Below are positions 38,620 through 49,480 of a stretch of 64,000 nt of DNA, piece by piece; position 1 is the first letter of the stretch, and the number at the start of each line of letters is the position of its first letter. The stretch is from Actinomadura luzonensis (GTDB lineage: Bacteria > Actinomycetota > Actinomycetes > Streptosporangiales > Streptosporangiaceae). Made by a program: the position numbers and the translations under genes. The notes beneath the pieces were generated by a model. It saw only the letters and a list, made by a program, of their open reading frames with translations. It was not told the DNA's origin and did no database searches. The DNA lies in assembly GCF_022664455.2 (NCBI RefSeq), contig NZ_JAKRKC020000001.1, forward strand, positions 868,001 to 932,000, in the 5' to 3' direction.

Positions 38620-39561
38620 TCAGGCGGACTTGCGGGCCTTGCGCTTGGCGGCGGGCTTGTCCGCCTTCTCCTCCGCCTTGTCCTCGGCCTTGTCCTCGGC
38701 CTTGTCCTGGCCGCTCTTCGCGTCCGCCTTGCCGTCCTTCGCCTTCGCCGAGGCGGCCTTCCTGGGCTTGGCGGCCGAGCCGCCCGCGCGCTCGCGCTTG
38801 GCCGCCTCCACGCTGGCCCGCAGCGCCGCCATCAGGTCCACCGCCGGCCCGGCCTCCTCCTCCTCGGGCGCCGCGATGACCTGCTTGCCCTCGACCTTCG
38901 CCTCGATCACGTGCTGGAGGGCCTCGCGGTAGGCGTCGTGGTACTCGCCCGGGTCGAAGTCGGACTCCATCGTGCTGATCAGCGACTCCGCCATCTTGAG
39001 CTCCTGCGCGCGCACCTCGATGTCCTCGTCCAGGAACTCGAAGTCGGGCGTGCGGATCTCGTCCGGCCACAACATCGTCTCCAGGACGAAGATCCCGTCG
39101 CGGACCCGCAGCGTGGCCAGCGACTCGCGCTGGCGCAGCGCCACCTTGACCACCGCGACCTGCCCCGAGCTCTCCAGGGCGTCGCGCAGCAGCACGTACG
39201 GCTTGGCCCCCTGGGCGTCGGGCTCCAGGTAGTACGACTTGGCGAAGTAGATGGGGTCGATCTGGTCGGCCGGGGTGAACTGCAGCACGTCGATCCTGCG
39301 GGACGTGCTGAGCGGCAGGTCCTCGAAGTCCTCGTCGGTCAGCACGACCATCTCGCCCGTGGGCAGCTCGTAGCCCTTGGCGATGTCGGCGTACTGGACC
39401 TCCTCGCCGTCGAGCTGGCACACCCGCTTGTAGCGGATCCGCCCGCCGTCCTCGCGGTGCACCTGGTGGAAGGCCACGTCCTTCTGCTCGGTGGCGGAAT
39501 AGAGCTTGACCGGGATCGTGACCAGGCCGAAAGAGATCGCACCCTTCCAGATGCTGCGCAT
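38620..39561 (-). CDS. ku: Ku, DNA end-binding protein of bacterial NHEJ
   Basis: This 313-residue homodimeric ring protein begins MRSIWKGAISFGLVTIPVKL, the typical bacterial Ku start, and contains the core KSYYLEPD, VLLRDAL and GIFVLETMLWPDE. A Lys/Ala tail (KAEDKAEDKAEEKADKPAAK) with short repeats extends from about residue 255; such tails bind DNA and help end threading in other actinobacteria. It recruits LigD. ATG 39561 has GAGGAG 6 nt upstream. It is divergent from the ligase genes with about 60 bp between starts. Confidence 0.95.
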   Translation of the reverse strand: MRSIWKGAISFGLVTIPVKLYSATEQKDVAFHQVHREDGGRIRYKRVCQLDGEEVQYADIAKGYELPTGEMVVLTDEDFEDLPLSTSRRIDVLQFTPADQIDPIYFAKSYYLEPDAQGAKPYVLLRDALESSGQVAVVKVALRQRESLATLRVRDGIFVLETMLWPDEIRTPDFEFLDEDIEVRAQELKMAESLISTMESDFDPGEYHDAYREALQHVIEAKVEGKQVIAAPEEEEAGPAVDLMAALRASVEAAKRERAGGSAAKPRKAASAKAKDGKADAKSGQDKAEDKAEDKAEEKADKPAAKRKARKSA

Positions 39562-39622
39562 GGGTCACTCCTCAAGCTCTCAAACGTTCAATGATGGGCA
39601 CATACCCGGCATGGGGCGACCA

Positions 39623-40528
39623 ATGCCATACCCGATCGAACCTATGCTCGCCGTACCCGGGGTACTACCTCCCGATCGTGACCGGTATGGACTGGAGGTC
39701 AAGTGGGACGGCATCCGCGCCGTCCTGCACCTCGACGACGGCGCGCTGCGGGTGACGGGACGGCACGGCGCCGACTACACCCGGCGGTATCCGGAGATCT
39801 CGGGGTTCGGGGTCAAGAACGCGGTCATCGACGGCGAGGTCGTGGCGCTCGACCCGCGCGGCCGGCCCAGCTTCGTCCGGCTGCAGCACCGGATGCACCT
39901 GACCGACCCGGACCCGGCCGCGCTGGAGCTGTACCCCGTCACGTACATGCCGTTCGACCTGCTGCATCTGGACGGGATCTCGCTGCTCGACCTGCCCTAC
40001 CGCGATCGGCGGGCGCTGCTCGACGAGCTCGACGTCGGCGCGCCGCCGTACTTCCCCGGGGACTCCGACCTGCTCGCGGCCACGTACGAGCAGGGGCTGG
40101 AGGGCGTGGTCGCCAAGCACCTCGACTCCCCCTACCGGCCGGGCACGCGGACCCCGTGGTGGGTGAAGGTCAAGAACCAGGCCGCCACGGAGGTCGTCAT
40201 CGGCGGCTGGAAGCCGGGCAAGGGCCGCCGGGCGGGCGGCATCGGCTCGCTGGTGATGGGGATGTTCACGGACGCGGGCCTGACGTACGTGGGGCACGTC
40301 GGCACCGGCTTCACCGACGCCCTGCTCGACGACCTCTACCGGACGCTGCGGCCGCTGGAGATCCCGCGCAGCCCGTTCGCCAACCGGGTGCCGTGGCGAA
40401 ACAGGTGGGTTAGGCCCGATCTGGTCGGGGAGGTGGCCTACACGATGTGGACCGACGACCAGAGGCTGCGGCACCCGGTGTGGCGCGGGTTACGGCCGGA
40501 CAAGCTCCCCTCGGAGGTGACCCGGTGA
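39623..40528 (+). CDS. ligD: Stand-alone LigD-type ATP-dependent DNA ligase domain
   Basis: This 301-residue ligase has the nucleotidyl-transfer motif LEVKWDGIRA with catalytic Lys27, then VIDGEVVALD, YMPFDLLHLDG, EGVVAKHLDSPYRPG and WVKVKNQ. An OB-fold follows (GGWKPGKGRRAGGIGSLVMG). It seals double-strand breaks with Ku. The polymerase domain is encoded by the next gene, so the usual fused LigD is split in two; no phosphoesterase domain is seen. I choose ATG 39623 (GGGG 5-6 nt upstream) over ATG 39611. Confidence 0.9.
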   Translation: MPYPIEPMLAVPGVLPPDRDRYGLEVKWDGIRAVLHLDDGALRVTGRHGADYTRRYPEISGFGVKNAVIDGEVVALDPRGRPSFVRLQHRMHLTDPDPAALELYPVTYMPFDLLHLDGISLLDLPYRDRRALLDELDVGAPPYFPGDSDLLAATYEQGLEGVVAKHLDSPYRPGTRTPWWVKVKNQAATEVVIGGWKPGKGRRAGGIGSLVMGMFTDAGLTYVGHVGTGFTDALLDDLYRTLRPLEIPRSPFANRVPWRNRWVRPDLVGEVAYTMWTDDQRLRHPVWRGLRPDKLPSEVTR

Positions 40529-40556
40529 GCGTGGCGGACGGAAGGGAGGTGACCCC

Positions 40557-41435
40557 GTGCCCAAGAAGGTCCCCGTGAAGGTGGACGGACGCGAGCTGAC
40601 GCTGAGCAACCTCGACAAGGTGCTCTACCCCGACTACGGCTTCACCAAGGCCGAGGTCATCGACTACTACAGCCGGATCGCCCCCGTCCTGCTGCCGCAC
40701 CTGGAAGGCCGCCCGCTGACCGTCAAGCGGTACCCCAACGGCGTCGCGGGCCAGTTCTTCTTCGAGAAGAACGCCCCCGAGCACACCCCCGACTGGGTCC
40801 GCCGGGTCAACCTGCCCGCCCCCGGCAGCACCAAGAACCGCGAGAGCATCGACTTCGCCGTCGTCGAGGACCTGCCGGCGCTCGTCTACTACGCCAACCT
40901 CGCCGCCCTGGAGCTGCACGTCCCCCAGTGGCGCGTGGACGAGCACGGCCGGGCGCTGCCCCCCGACATGATCGTGTTCGACCTCGACCCCGGGGCGCCG
41001 GCCACGATCGTCGAGTGCGGCGAGGTCGCGCTGATGCTGCGCGACCTGCTGAAGACCGAGGGGCTGAGCGCCCGGCCGAAGACCAGCGGCAGCAAGGGCA
41101 TGCAGCTCTACGCCGAGTGGGACTGCCGCGAGGAGCCCTCCGCGTACGCCAAGAGGCTGGCCCAGCTCCTGGAGAAACAACATCCGAAACGGATCGTCAG
41201 CATCATGGCCAAGGCCGCCAGGCCCGGCAAGGTCTTCATCGACTGGAGCCAGAACAACCCGGCCAAGACCACCGTGGCCCCCTACTCCCTGCGGGCCCGC
41301 GAGCGGCCGACGGTGTCGACGCCGCTCACCTGGAAAGAGGTGGAAGCCTGCGAACGTCCGGAGGACCTCGTGTTCACCGCGCCGGACGTGCTCGCGCGAG
41401 TGGAGAAACGCGGCGACCTTTTCGGCCGGGCGTAG
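40557..41435 (+). CDS. ligD: LigD-type NHEJ polymerase/primase domain protein
   Basis: This 292-residue archaeo-eukaryotic primase-fold polymerase has LSNLDKVLYPDYGFTKAEVI, LTVKRYPNGVAGQFFFEKN, catalytic acids in IVFDLDPG, SGSKGMQLY, and the C-terminal VFIDWSQNNPAKTTVAPYSL. It adds ribo- or deoxynucleotides at gapped ends before ligation. GTG 40557 has an excellent GGGAGGTGA site 28 bp after the ligase stop, forming an operon with it. Confidence 0.93.
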   Translation: MPKKVPVKVDGRELTLSNLDKVLYPDYGFTKAEVIDYYSRIAPVLLPHLEGRPLTVKRYPNGVAGQFFFEKNAPEHTPDWVRRVNLPAPGSTKNRESIDFAVVEDLPALVYYANLAALELHVPQWRVDEHGRALPPDMIVFDLDPGAPATIVECGEVALMLRDLLKTEGLSARPKTSGSKGMQLYAEWDCREEPSAYAKRLAQLLEKQHPKRIVSIMAKAARPGKVFIDWSQNNPAKTTVAPYSLRARERPTVSTPLTWKEVEACERPEDLVFTAPDVLARVEKRGDLFGRA

Positions 41436-41470
41436 TCTGGATCCGTCGACACCCAGAGGGGGACCAAAAA

Positions 41471-41692
41471 ATGTCAGAGATGGACGTTCGCGAGGACGAG
41501 GGCCCTTACGAGGAGGAGGCGGCGGCGACCGAGCTGTCGATCGAGGCGCCCGAGGCCGACGCCGCCGAGCAGCACCGCGAGGTGCGGCACGGCGCGAGCG
41601 TCCCGCGCCGCGAGCTGCCGCTGGACGTCGACCCCGCCGACGCGGCCGAGCAGGACCGCGTCGTGGACCTCGACGACGACGAGTACCGGTGA
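41471..41692 (+). CDS. Small acidic conserved actinobacterial protein
   Basis: This 73-residue protein is strongly acidic (MSEMDVREDEGPYEEEAAAT), with two related segments (EAPEADAAEQHREV and DVDPADAAEQDRVV) and the terminal DLDDDEYR. Similar short acidic proteins with ADAxEQ repeats are widespread in actinomycetes; no function is known to me. ATG 41471 follows AGGGGGACC at 8-9 nt. It is 35 bp after the polymerase gene and may be transcribed with it. Confidence 0.8.
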   Translation: MSEMDVREDEGPYEEEAAATELSIEAPEADAAEQHREVRHGASVPRRELPLDVDPADAAEQDRVVDLDDDEYR

Positions 41693-41819
41693 CGGCGACC
41701 CGCCGCCCCTCGGGGAGAGCCCTCCACGAGGGCCGGCCGGCGACGACGGACGCCCGCGTGATGCCTGCTCGGGCGTAGGACGCCTCCCCCTACCGGCCCG
41801 TAGGATGTCCGCACGACCC

Positions 41820-41879
41820 GCAGAGAGACCGCCCGCAGAGAGACCGCCCGCCGAGAGACCGCCCGCCGAGAGACCGATG
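41820..41879 (+). repeat. Four 15-bp tandem repeats at the 5' end of the TetR gene
   Basis: Units are GCAGAGAGACCGCCC twice, GCCGAGAGACCGCCC, and GCCGAGAGACCGATG. The last one ends in a possible ATG start (41877). If translation began at ATG 41805 the units would encode AERPP repeats. If it begins at 41877 or 41889 they are an untranslated, possibly copy-number-variable leader. Confidence 0.8.
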
Positions 41880-41888
41880 GAGACCCGC

Positions 41889-42509
41889 GTGACCGCAACC
41901 CCGGACGCCAAGCCCCGGGGCACCCGGCTGCCCCGACTCGCCCGCCGCCGGCAGCTCCTGAGCGCCGCGCAGGAAGTGTTCGTGGAGAACGGCTACCACG
42001 CGGCCGCCATGGACGAGATCGCCGACCGGGCGGGGGTCAGCAAGCCCGTGCTCTACCAGCACTTCCCGGGCAAGCTGGAGCTCTACCTCGCGCTGCTCGA
42101 CCTGCACGTCGACGACATGGTCAACCGGTGCAGGGAGGCGCTGGCCTCCACGCACGAGAACAAGCTGCGCGTCCAGGCCACCTTCCAGGCCTTCTTCGAC
42201 TTCGTCTCCACCCAGGGCGAGGCCTTCCGCCTCGTCTTCGAGTCCGACCTGCGCAACGTCGCCCCCGTGCGGCAGCGCGTGGAGCGGTCCCTGCGCGAGT
42301 GCGCGGAGATGGTCAGCGCCCTCATCCAGGAGGACACCGGCTGCACCAGCGACGAGGCCCATCTGCTGGGCGTCGGCCTGGTCGGCATGGCCGAGGTGAG
42401 CGCCCGCTACTGGGTGACCACGCACGGCTCGATCCCCAAGGACGCGGCCGAGCAGATGATGGCGCGGCTCGCCTGGCGCGGCATCAGCGGTTTTCCGCGT
42501 ACGGCTTAA
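41889..42509 (+). CDS. TetR-family transcriptional regulator
   Basis: This 206-residue regulator has a basic N-terminus (LPRLARRRQLL) and a TetR HTH: AAQEVFVENGYHAAAMDEIA, then DRAGVSKPVLYQHFPGKLEL. The C-terminal ligand domain contains FDFVSTQGEAFRLVFESDLR. GTG 41889 has GGAG at 6 nt; ATG 41877 and ATG 41805 are in-frame alternatives within the 15-bp repeats. The target is unknown. The next gene, DUF3107, is 91 bp downstream. Confidence 0.88.
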   Translation: MTATPDAKPRGTRLPRLARRRQLLSAAQEVFVENGYHAAAMDEIADRAGVSKPVLYQHFPGKLELYLALLDLHVDDMVNRCREALASTHENKLRVQATFQAFFDFVSTQGEAFRLVFESDLRNVAPVRQRVERSLRECAEMVSALIQEDTGCTSDEAHLLGVGLVGMAEVSARYWVTTHGSIPKDAAEQMMARLAWRGISGFPRTA

Positions 42510-42600
42510 CCCGTTCGCTGCGCGCGATCATTCGCGTGCCCGGCGGGCGTCAACGGCCACGATGGAGTGAGCCCGCCCGCCCGTCGACTAAGGAGCCACG

Positions 42601-42831
42601 ATGGAAGTCAAGATCGGCGTACGGTCCGTACACCGCGAACTCGTTGTCGAGACCGACCTGTCCGCCGAGCAGGTCGAGGAGGAGATCAGGAACGCGATGT
42701 CCGTCGACCGCGGCGTCTTCGCGATCACCGACGTGAAGGGCCGGCGCGTGGTGGTGCCGGTGGCCGCGCTCGGGTTCATCGAGATCGGCGAGGACGAGGC
42801 ACGGCCGGTCGGCTTCGGCGGCACCCTCTAG
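42601..42831 (+). CDS. DUF3107 family protein
   Basis: This 76-residue protein is MEVKIGVRSVHRELVVETDL at the start and ends in VGFGGTL; length and sequence fit DUF3107, a small conserved actinobacterial protein often found beside TetR and DEAD-box genes. ATG 42601 has AAGGAG at 6 nt. The ferritin-like gene is convergent; a terminator follows. Function unknown. Confidence 0.9.
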   Translation: MEVKIGVRSVHRELVVETDLSAEQVEEEIRNAMSVDRGVFAITDVKGRRVVVPVAALGFIEIGEDEARPVGFGGTL

Positions 42832-42842
42832 CCCGGCACGTC

Positions 42843-42869
42843 AGGGGTACGGCTCCCCGCCGTACCCCT
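42843..42869. terminator. Bidirectional hairpin after DUF3107
   Basis: AGGGGTACGG, 7-nt loop, CCGTACCCCT: a 10-bp perfect stem followed by T, 11 bp past the DUF3107 stop. Confidence 0.8.
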
Positions 42870-43153
42870 TCGCGGCCTGACCCTGCTGATCCCTGCCGGC
42901 CCCGCCGGCCCCCGGCCCCTGCCGGTCAGCGGGGTGTGAGGAGGCGGCAGCCCGGAGGTGGGCGGTGGCGGGACGGGGTGGGGTGCCGGGGCTGGACGGT
43001 GGCCGGGCAGCGGGTGCTTTCCCGCCGCAGCACGGCGCGTGAGGTCCAGCGATTCGGCCCGCATCTGGTCAAGGAACCGCCGTAACGGCGCGAGGCCCTC
43101 ATGCTGGCACGGTACAACCGTTCCGCGGCCCCGCGCCGCCCGAACCGGGCCAC
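42870..43153. other. Spacer between convergent genes
   Basis: This is a G/C-rich stretch with short GGGGTG and CCGG tracts. Open frames here have no start-site support or recognisable domain. I see no gene. Confidence 0.5.
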
Positions 43154-43795
43154 TCAGATGCCGAGGGCGGCCATCCGCTTGTTGTGCTCCTCGGTCAGGG
43201 TGGCGAAGAGGCGGGAGATGTCGGCCTGCCCGCCCCCCGCCTCCACCAGCGACAACGCCAGCTCCGGCCGCGCCGTCGCCACCTGCTGGGCCTGGCTGAG
43301 CGCCTCGCCCACGAGCCGCCGCGCCCACAGCGCCAGCCGCGCCGCCGCCGTCGGGTCGGCCTCGACGCCCGCCCGCACCCGATCGACCGCGAACTGCGAG
43401 CGCACCTCGTCCACCAGCACCTCGTCCACCAGCTTGGCCACCGACGGGTCGAGGTGGCGGGCCGCCTCCCGGTAAAAGTCGTTGGCGATGCCGTCGCCCA
43501 CGTACGTCTTGACCAGCGCCTGCAGCCAGTCGGCCGGCCTGGCCTGGGCGTGCCAGGCGTCGAGCGCGGCGGTGAACGGCGCCATCGCCGCCTCCGGGTC
43601 GGCGCCCAGCTCGGCGATCCGGTCGCGCAGCAGGCGGAAGTGGGCGTACTCGGTGACGGCCAGCTCGCTCAGGGCCGCGCGGTCGGCCAGCGAGGGCGCC
43701 AGCGTGGCCGCGTCCTCGGTCATCCTGGCGAAGGCGCTGAGCTCCGCGTACGCCAGAACACCGAGCAGATCGACGACTCCTGGAGACTGCTTCAT
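43154..43795 (-). CDS. Ferritin-like fold protein
   Basis: This 213-residue all-helical protein has VVDLLGVLAYAELSAFARMT, VTEYAHFRLLRDRIAELGAD, YVGDGIANDFYREAARHLD, ALWARRLVGEALSQAQ and a final TEEHNKRMAALGI. Glu and His residues at the right spacing (AELSAF, EYAHF, DFYRE) suggest a diiron ferritin-like site, though not all ligands are clear. Streptomyces homologues have about 20 more N-terminal residues; here the same frame upstream (SPKYAAS) matches them but offers no usual start codon, so ATG 43795 is used. It diverges from the DEAD-box gene. Confidence 0.82.
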   Translation of the reverse strand: MKQSPGVVDLLGVLAYAELSAFARMTEDAATLAPSLADRAALSELAVTEYAHFRLLRDRIAELGADPEAAMAPFTAALDAWHAQARPADWLQALVKTYVGDGIANDFYREAARHLDPSVAKLVDEVLVDEVRSQFAVDRVRAGVEADPTAAARLALWARRLVGEALSQAQQVATARPELALSLVEAGGGQADISRLFATLTEEHNKRMAALGI

Positions 43796-43948
43796 GGAGG
43801 CAGCGTACTTCGGAGATTCTTCGGGAACATCCGCGAGCTCGGCCAGCGTTGTGGTATCGAGTACACTGCTCTGTGAAAGTGCGACCGCACTGTGTAAATT
43901 CGGGGGTTTCTCCCGGATACCTCCGCTCCCAGGAGGCGGCGGTCGCTG

Positions 43949-46165
<2,217 letters not shown>

Positions 46166-46180
46166 CGACCGCGCGACCGT

Positions 46181-46213
46181 GCAGGCGCGCATCCCGTACG
46201 GGTGCGCGCCTGC
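46181..46213 (+). terminator. Hairpin after the DEAD-box gene
   Basis: GCAGGCGCGCA (46181-46191) pairs exactly with 46203-46213. The loop itself contains the palindrome CCCGTACGGG and can extend the stem. Confidence 0.8.
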
Positions 46214-46538
46214 CGCGTTCCCGAGGAGGATCAGGCGGGGGGCGGCGCACGACGGCCGCGAAGCCGCGCCCCCGCGGCAGCCCCGCAGGCCCCTCACGCG
46301 GCCCCACAGCGCACCAGCCGACCGGCCCGCCCCAAGACCCCCGGGGCCGCTCCAGGCCCCTCCACGCGCCACTGGAGCCGCGTACGGCGCCCCCGGAGCC
46401 GAAGGCTGCCAAGACGTCGTCCCACGACGCGGCGGTTGGATCGCGGGGCCAGGCATTCGTCACATCTCCTCCGAACTCGCACCAGCGTCATGGCCATGCC
46501 GGTGTCGAGGCCCTGACCTCTGGGTATTGTTGCCCCAC
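46214..46538. other. Spacer with an orphan GTG start on the minus strand
   Basis: On the minus strand GTG 46463 has a perfect GGAGGAGAT site and begins VTNAWPRDPTAASWDDVLAA, which looks protein-like. Beyond about 25 residues the frame becomes Gly/Arg/Pro-rich and runs through the helicase terminator into the end of the helicase gene. This may be the 5' remnant of a gene, or chance. A -10-like TATTGT at 46525-46530 precedes the hydrolase GTG at 46539. Confidence 0.35.
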
Positions 46539-47429
46539 GTGAGTACGCCGCGATTCCTCGACCTGCCTCCTGGCGTCACACCACAGAAGATCGAGACGTC
46601 ACAGGGCACGTTCGCGGCCCTGGAGGCGCTTCCCGTCAGTGGTGTGGTTGAGCGCTGGCCCGCGCTCCTCGCCCCCGGCCTGACCGGCAGCAAGGAGGAC
46701 TTCATCGCGGTCCTGATGACGCTCGCCCAGTCCGGCCGCCGGGTGGTGGCGGTCGATCTGCGCGGCCAGTACGAGACGCCGGGCCCCGACGACCCGGCGG
46801 CGTACACGTGCGCGGCCCTCGGCGCCGACCTCGACGCGCTCGCCCAGGTGCTCGGCGAGGGCGACCCGGTGCACCTGGTGGGCCACTCCTTCGGCGGCCT
46901 GGTGGCGCGCGAGGCGGTCATCGACGGGCGCACGAAGTTCGCCTCGTTCACGCTCATGGGCTCGGGCCCCGCGGCCATCGAGGGCCGGCGGGCGCGGCAC
47001 GGCCACAAGATCATGGAGGAGGTGCCCGCGCTCGGGCTGGAGCACGTGTGGCACCACAGGTTCGAGCCGGACGCGCTGGCGGCCGACGTCCCCGACGAGA
47101 TCGTCGCCTTCCTGCGCAGGCGCCTGCTGGCCAACTCGCCGACCGGCCTGTCGCGGATGGCCGAGCAGGTGCTGACCATGCGCGACCGCACCGACGAGCT
47201 GCGCCAGATCGAGGTGCCCACGCTCGTCCTGTACGGCGAGGACGACGACGGCTGGCCGCCGGAGACGCAGTCGGAGATGGCCGCCAGGCTGGGCGCGGAG
47301 TGCGTGGTCGTGCCGGGCGCGGTGCACTCCCCCGCCGTGGAGGCGCCGGAGACGACGGCGGCGGCGCTGGTGAGGTTCTGGAACGCGGCCGAGAAGCACT
47401 ATTTGGACATCCACTCCAATAGCATGTAA
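46539..47429 (+). CDS. Alpha/beta-hydrolase
   Basis: This 296-residue hydrolase has loop ALLAPGLTGSKEDF, nucleophile VGHSFGGLVAREA, acid in LYGEDDDGWPP, and His in GAVHSPAVEAPE. GTG 46539 (STPRFLDLPPGVTPQKIETS) is 8 nt after a -10-like TATTGT and has no ribosome binding site, so it is probably leaderless. DUF2236 follows 13 bp downstream in the same direction, suggesting co-transcription. The natural substrate is unknown. Confidence 0.85.
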   Translation: MSTPRFLDLPPGVTPQKIETSQGTFAALEALPVSGVVERWPALLAPGLTGSKEDFIAVLMTLAQSGRRVVAVDLRGQYETPGPDDPAAYTCAALGADLDALAQVLGEGDPVHLVGHSFGGLVAREAVIDGRTKFASFTLMGSGPAAIEGRRARHGHKIMEEVPALGLEHVWHHRFEPDALAADVPDEIVAFLRRRLLANSPTGLSRMAEQVLTMRDRTDELRQIEVPTLVLYGEDDDGWPPETQSEMAARLGAECVVVPGAVHSPAVEAPETTAAALVRFWNAAEKHYLDIHSNSM

Positions 47430-47442
47430 TCATGCGCTTACC

Positions 47443-48345
47443 ATGAAGCGCATCGAAGACCTCGTCGTCCAGCCGCCGCAGAGCGCGACCTGGCGGGTGC
47501 ACCTCGACCGGTCGATGTGGGTGGGCGGCGTGCGCGGGCTGATGCTCCAGGCGCTCCACCCCGTGGCCATGCGCGGCGTCTGGCAGAACTCCTCCTTCCA
47601 GCAGGACCCGTTCGGACGCCTCCGGCGCACCGCCGACTTCGTGGGCCGGGTGACATTCGGCAGCCCGGAGGAGGCCGCCGAGATCGGGCGGCGGGTGCGG
47701 GCCATCCACAGGGCGCTGCGCGTCCGCGACCCCGACACCGGCCGCACGCACCGGGTGGACGACCCCGAACTGCTGCTGTGGGTGCACTGCGCGGAGGTGT
47801 CGTCGTACCTGGAGGTGGCCAGGCGCGGCGGGCTCGGGCTGAGCGAGCGCCAGGCCGACCGCTACCTCGCCGAGCAGCGCCGCAGCGCCGCCCGCGTCGG
47901 GCTGCACCCCGACGACGTGCCCGGCACCTGCGCCGAGATGGAGGCCTACCTCAAGCGGGCGCGCCCCGCGCTGCGGGTCACCCCGGAGGCGGCGGCCGCC
48001 GTGCGGTTCCTGCTGTGGCCGCGGCTGCCGCGGGAGCTCCGCCTGCTGACGGCGGGCAAGCCGCTCTACTTCCCGTTCGGCGCGCTGTGCTACTACACGC
48101 TGCCGGACTGGGCCAGGCGCATGTACGGCGTGCTGCCCGAGGTGCCCCAGGCGGCGGTGACGGCGGCGCTGAAGGCGTTCCGGCTGGCGCTGAACTCCCT
48201 TCCCGAGCCCGTCCACGACCGCGCGTTCCAGCCGGCCACCCGCGCCATGCTCCAGGCCAGCAGGGAACGGCTGGGCGCGGCCGGCTACGACGTCACCAAA
48301 GGGCTCAAGGGCCTGACTGACCCCCGGCGCTGGCCCGCCGCCTGA
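47443..48345 (+). CDS. DUF2236 / MpaB-like oxygenase family protein
   Basis: This 300-residue protein has the helical core LMLQALHPVAMRGVWQNSSF, FGRLRRTADFVGRVTFGS, RVDDPELLLWVHCAEVSSYL and YLKRARPALRVTPEAAAAV. The His residues in QALHPVAM and WVHCAEV are typical of the DUF2236 family, which includes latex-clearing protein and the MpaB oxygenase. Haem binding is therefore inferred. The 3' end overlaps the convergent MFS gene by 41 bp. Confidence 0.85.
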   Translation: MKRIEDLVVQPPQSATWRVHLDRSMWVGGVRGLMLQALHPVAMRGVWQNSSFQQDPFGRLRRTADFVGRVTFGSPEEAAEIGRRVRAIHRALRVRDPDTGRTHRVDDPELLLWVHCAEVSSYLEVARRGGLGLSERQADRYLAEQRRSAARVGLHPDDVPGTCAEMEAYLKRARPALRVTPEAAAAVRFLLWPRLPRELRLLTAGKPLYFPFGALCYYTLPDWARRMYGVLPEVPQAAVTAALKAFRLALNSLPEPVHDRAFQPATRAMLQASRERLGAAGYDVTKGLKGLTDPRRWPAA

Positions 48346-49480
48346 CCGGCAGGAACGCCCCGCCGGCCACCACGACGGCCGACACGGCGGTCATCAGCCA
48401 CGCCCCGCCGCCCAGCCCGGCCCGTTCGAACAGCACGCCGAGCAGGGACGACGCCGTCGCCGCCCCGACGTACCTGGACGCCTGGAACAGCCCTACCGCG
48501 ACCCCGGTGTCGCCGCCCCTCGCGTGCACGAACACCAGCGAGTTCAGCCCGAACTGCGCGAACGCCGAGGCCACCCCCAGCAGCGACGCCGCCACCAGCA
48601 CCAGCCCGATCCCCGTCACCGCCAGCATCACGCCCGAGCCGGCGAGCAGCAGCACCGCGCTCAGCACCAGCGGCGCCCGCATCCCCGCGTGCGCCGCCAG
48701 CGCCACCGCCACGGGCGTCATGACGATCCCCAGCGCCGCCATGGGCAGCACCAGCAGCCCGGCGACGTGCGGGGGCACGCCCTCCGCGCGCTGCGCCCAC
48801 AGCGGCACCGCGATGAACGCCACGTAGAAGACCACGTTGACGAGCGCGAACTGCGCGCACGTGGCCAGCAGCCGCGGGTCCGGATGCGGCAGCAGCGGAC
48901 GCCGGCCGTCCCCGGCGCGCACCCGCGGCAGGAACCGCAGCGCGGCGGCCAGCGCGAGCGCCGCGAGCGGCACGTTGACCAGGAAGATCGCCCGCCAGCC
49001 CCAGCACGAGATGAGGAAGCCGCTCAGCACCGGGCCGGCGGCGGCGCTGGCCGTCAGGACCATGGAGATCGTCGCGATCACCCGCGGCGGCGGCCGGCCG
49101 TCGCCGCCGGGCATCGCGGCCTGCACGATCGCCATCCCCGCGGGCATGGTCGCGCAGCTCCCGAACGCCTGCAGCAGCCGCACCGCCACCAGCGCCGGGA
49201 ACGAGGGCGCCAGCGCGGCCAGCACCCCCGTCACCGCCATCGTGACCAGCCCGGCGCAGAACACCAGCCGCGGCCCCAGCCGGTCGGCCAGCGTGCCCAT
49301 GACCGGCGGGGCGAGGATGCCCGTCAGGTAGAACCCGGCCGCCAGCCACGTGACGGCCGCGACCCCGACGTGAAACTCGGCCTCGACGTCGGCCAGCGCG
49401 ACGGCGATCATCGAGGAGTTGAGCGGGTTGAACATCGAGCCCAGCGCGACCGTCGCCGGTAACCACCCCACGCGTGCCAC
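48305..49480 (-). CDS. MFS transporter (drug/metabolite exporter type)
   Basis: This protein of about 391 residues has roughly 12 hydrophobic segments. The motif-A-like loop GTLADRLGPR follows the second segment, and LLQAFGSCATMPAGMAIVQA resembles motif C of H+ antiporters of the drug-export branch. The segment SCWGWRAIFLVNVPLAALAL is characteristic of DHA2-like exporters. GTG 49480 or 49471 are the plausible starts; the upstream frame is proline-rich repeat sequence, probably non-coding. The substrate is unknown. The convergent 41-bp overlap with DUF2236 is unusual. Confidence 0.85.
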   Translation of the reverse strand: MARVGWLPATVALGSMFNPLNSSMIAVALADVEAEFHVGVAAVTWLAAGFYLTGILAPPVMGTLADRLGPRLVFCAGLVTMAVTGVLAALAPSFPALVAVRLLQAFGSCATMPAGMAIVQAAMPGGDGRPPPRVIATISMVLTASAAAGPVLSGFLISCWGWRAIFLVNVPLAALALAAALRFLPRVRAGDGRRPLLPHPDPRLLATCAQFALVNVVFYVAFIAVPLWAQRAEGVPPHVAGLLVLPMAALGIVMTPVAVALAAHAGMRAPLVLSAVLLLAGSGVMLAVTGIGLVLVAASLLGVASAFAQFGLNSLVFVHARGGDTGVAVGLFQASRYVGAATASSLLGVLFERAGLGGGAWLMTAVSAVVVAGGAFLPVRRRASAGGQSGP

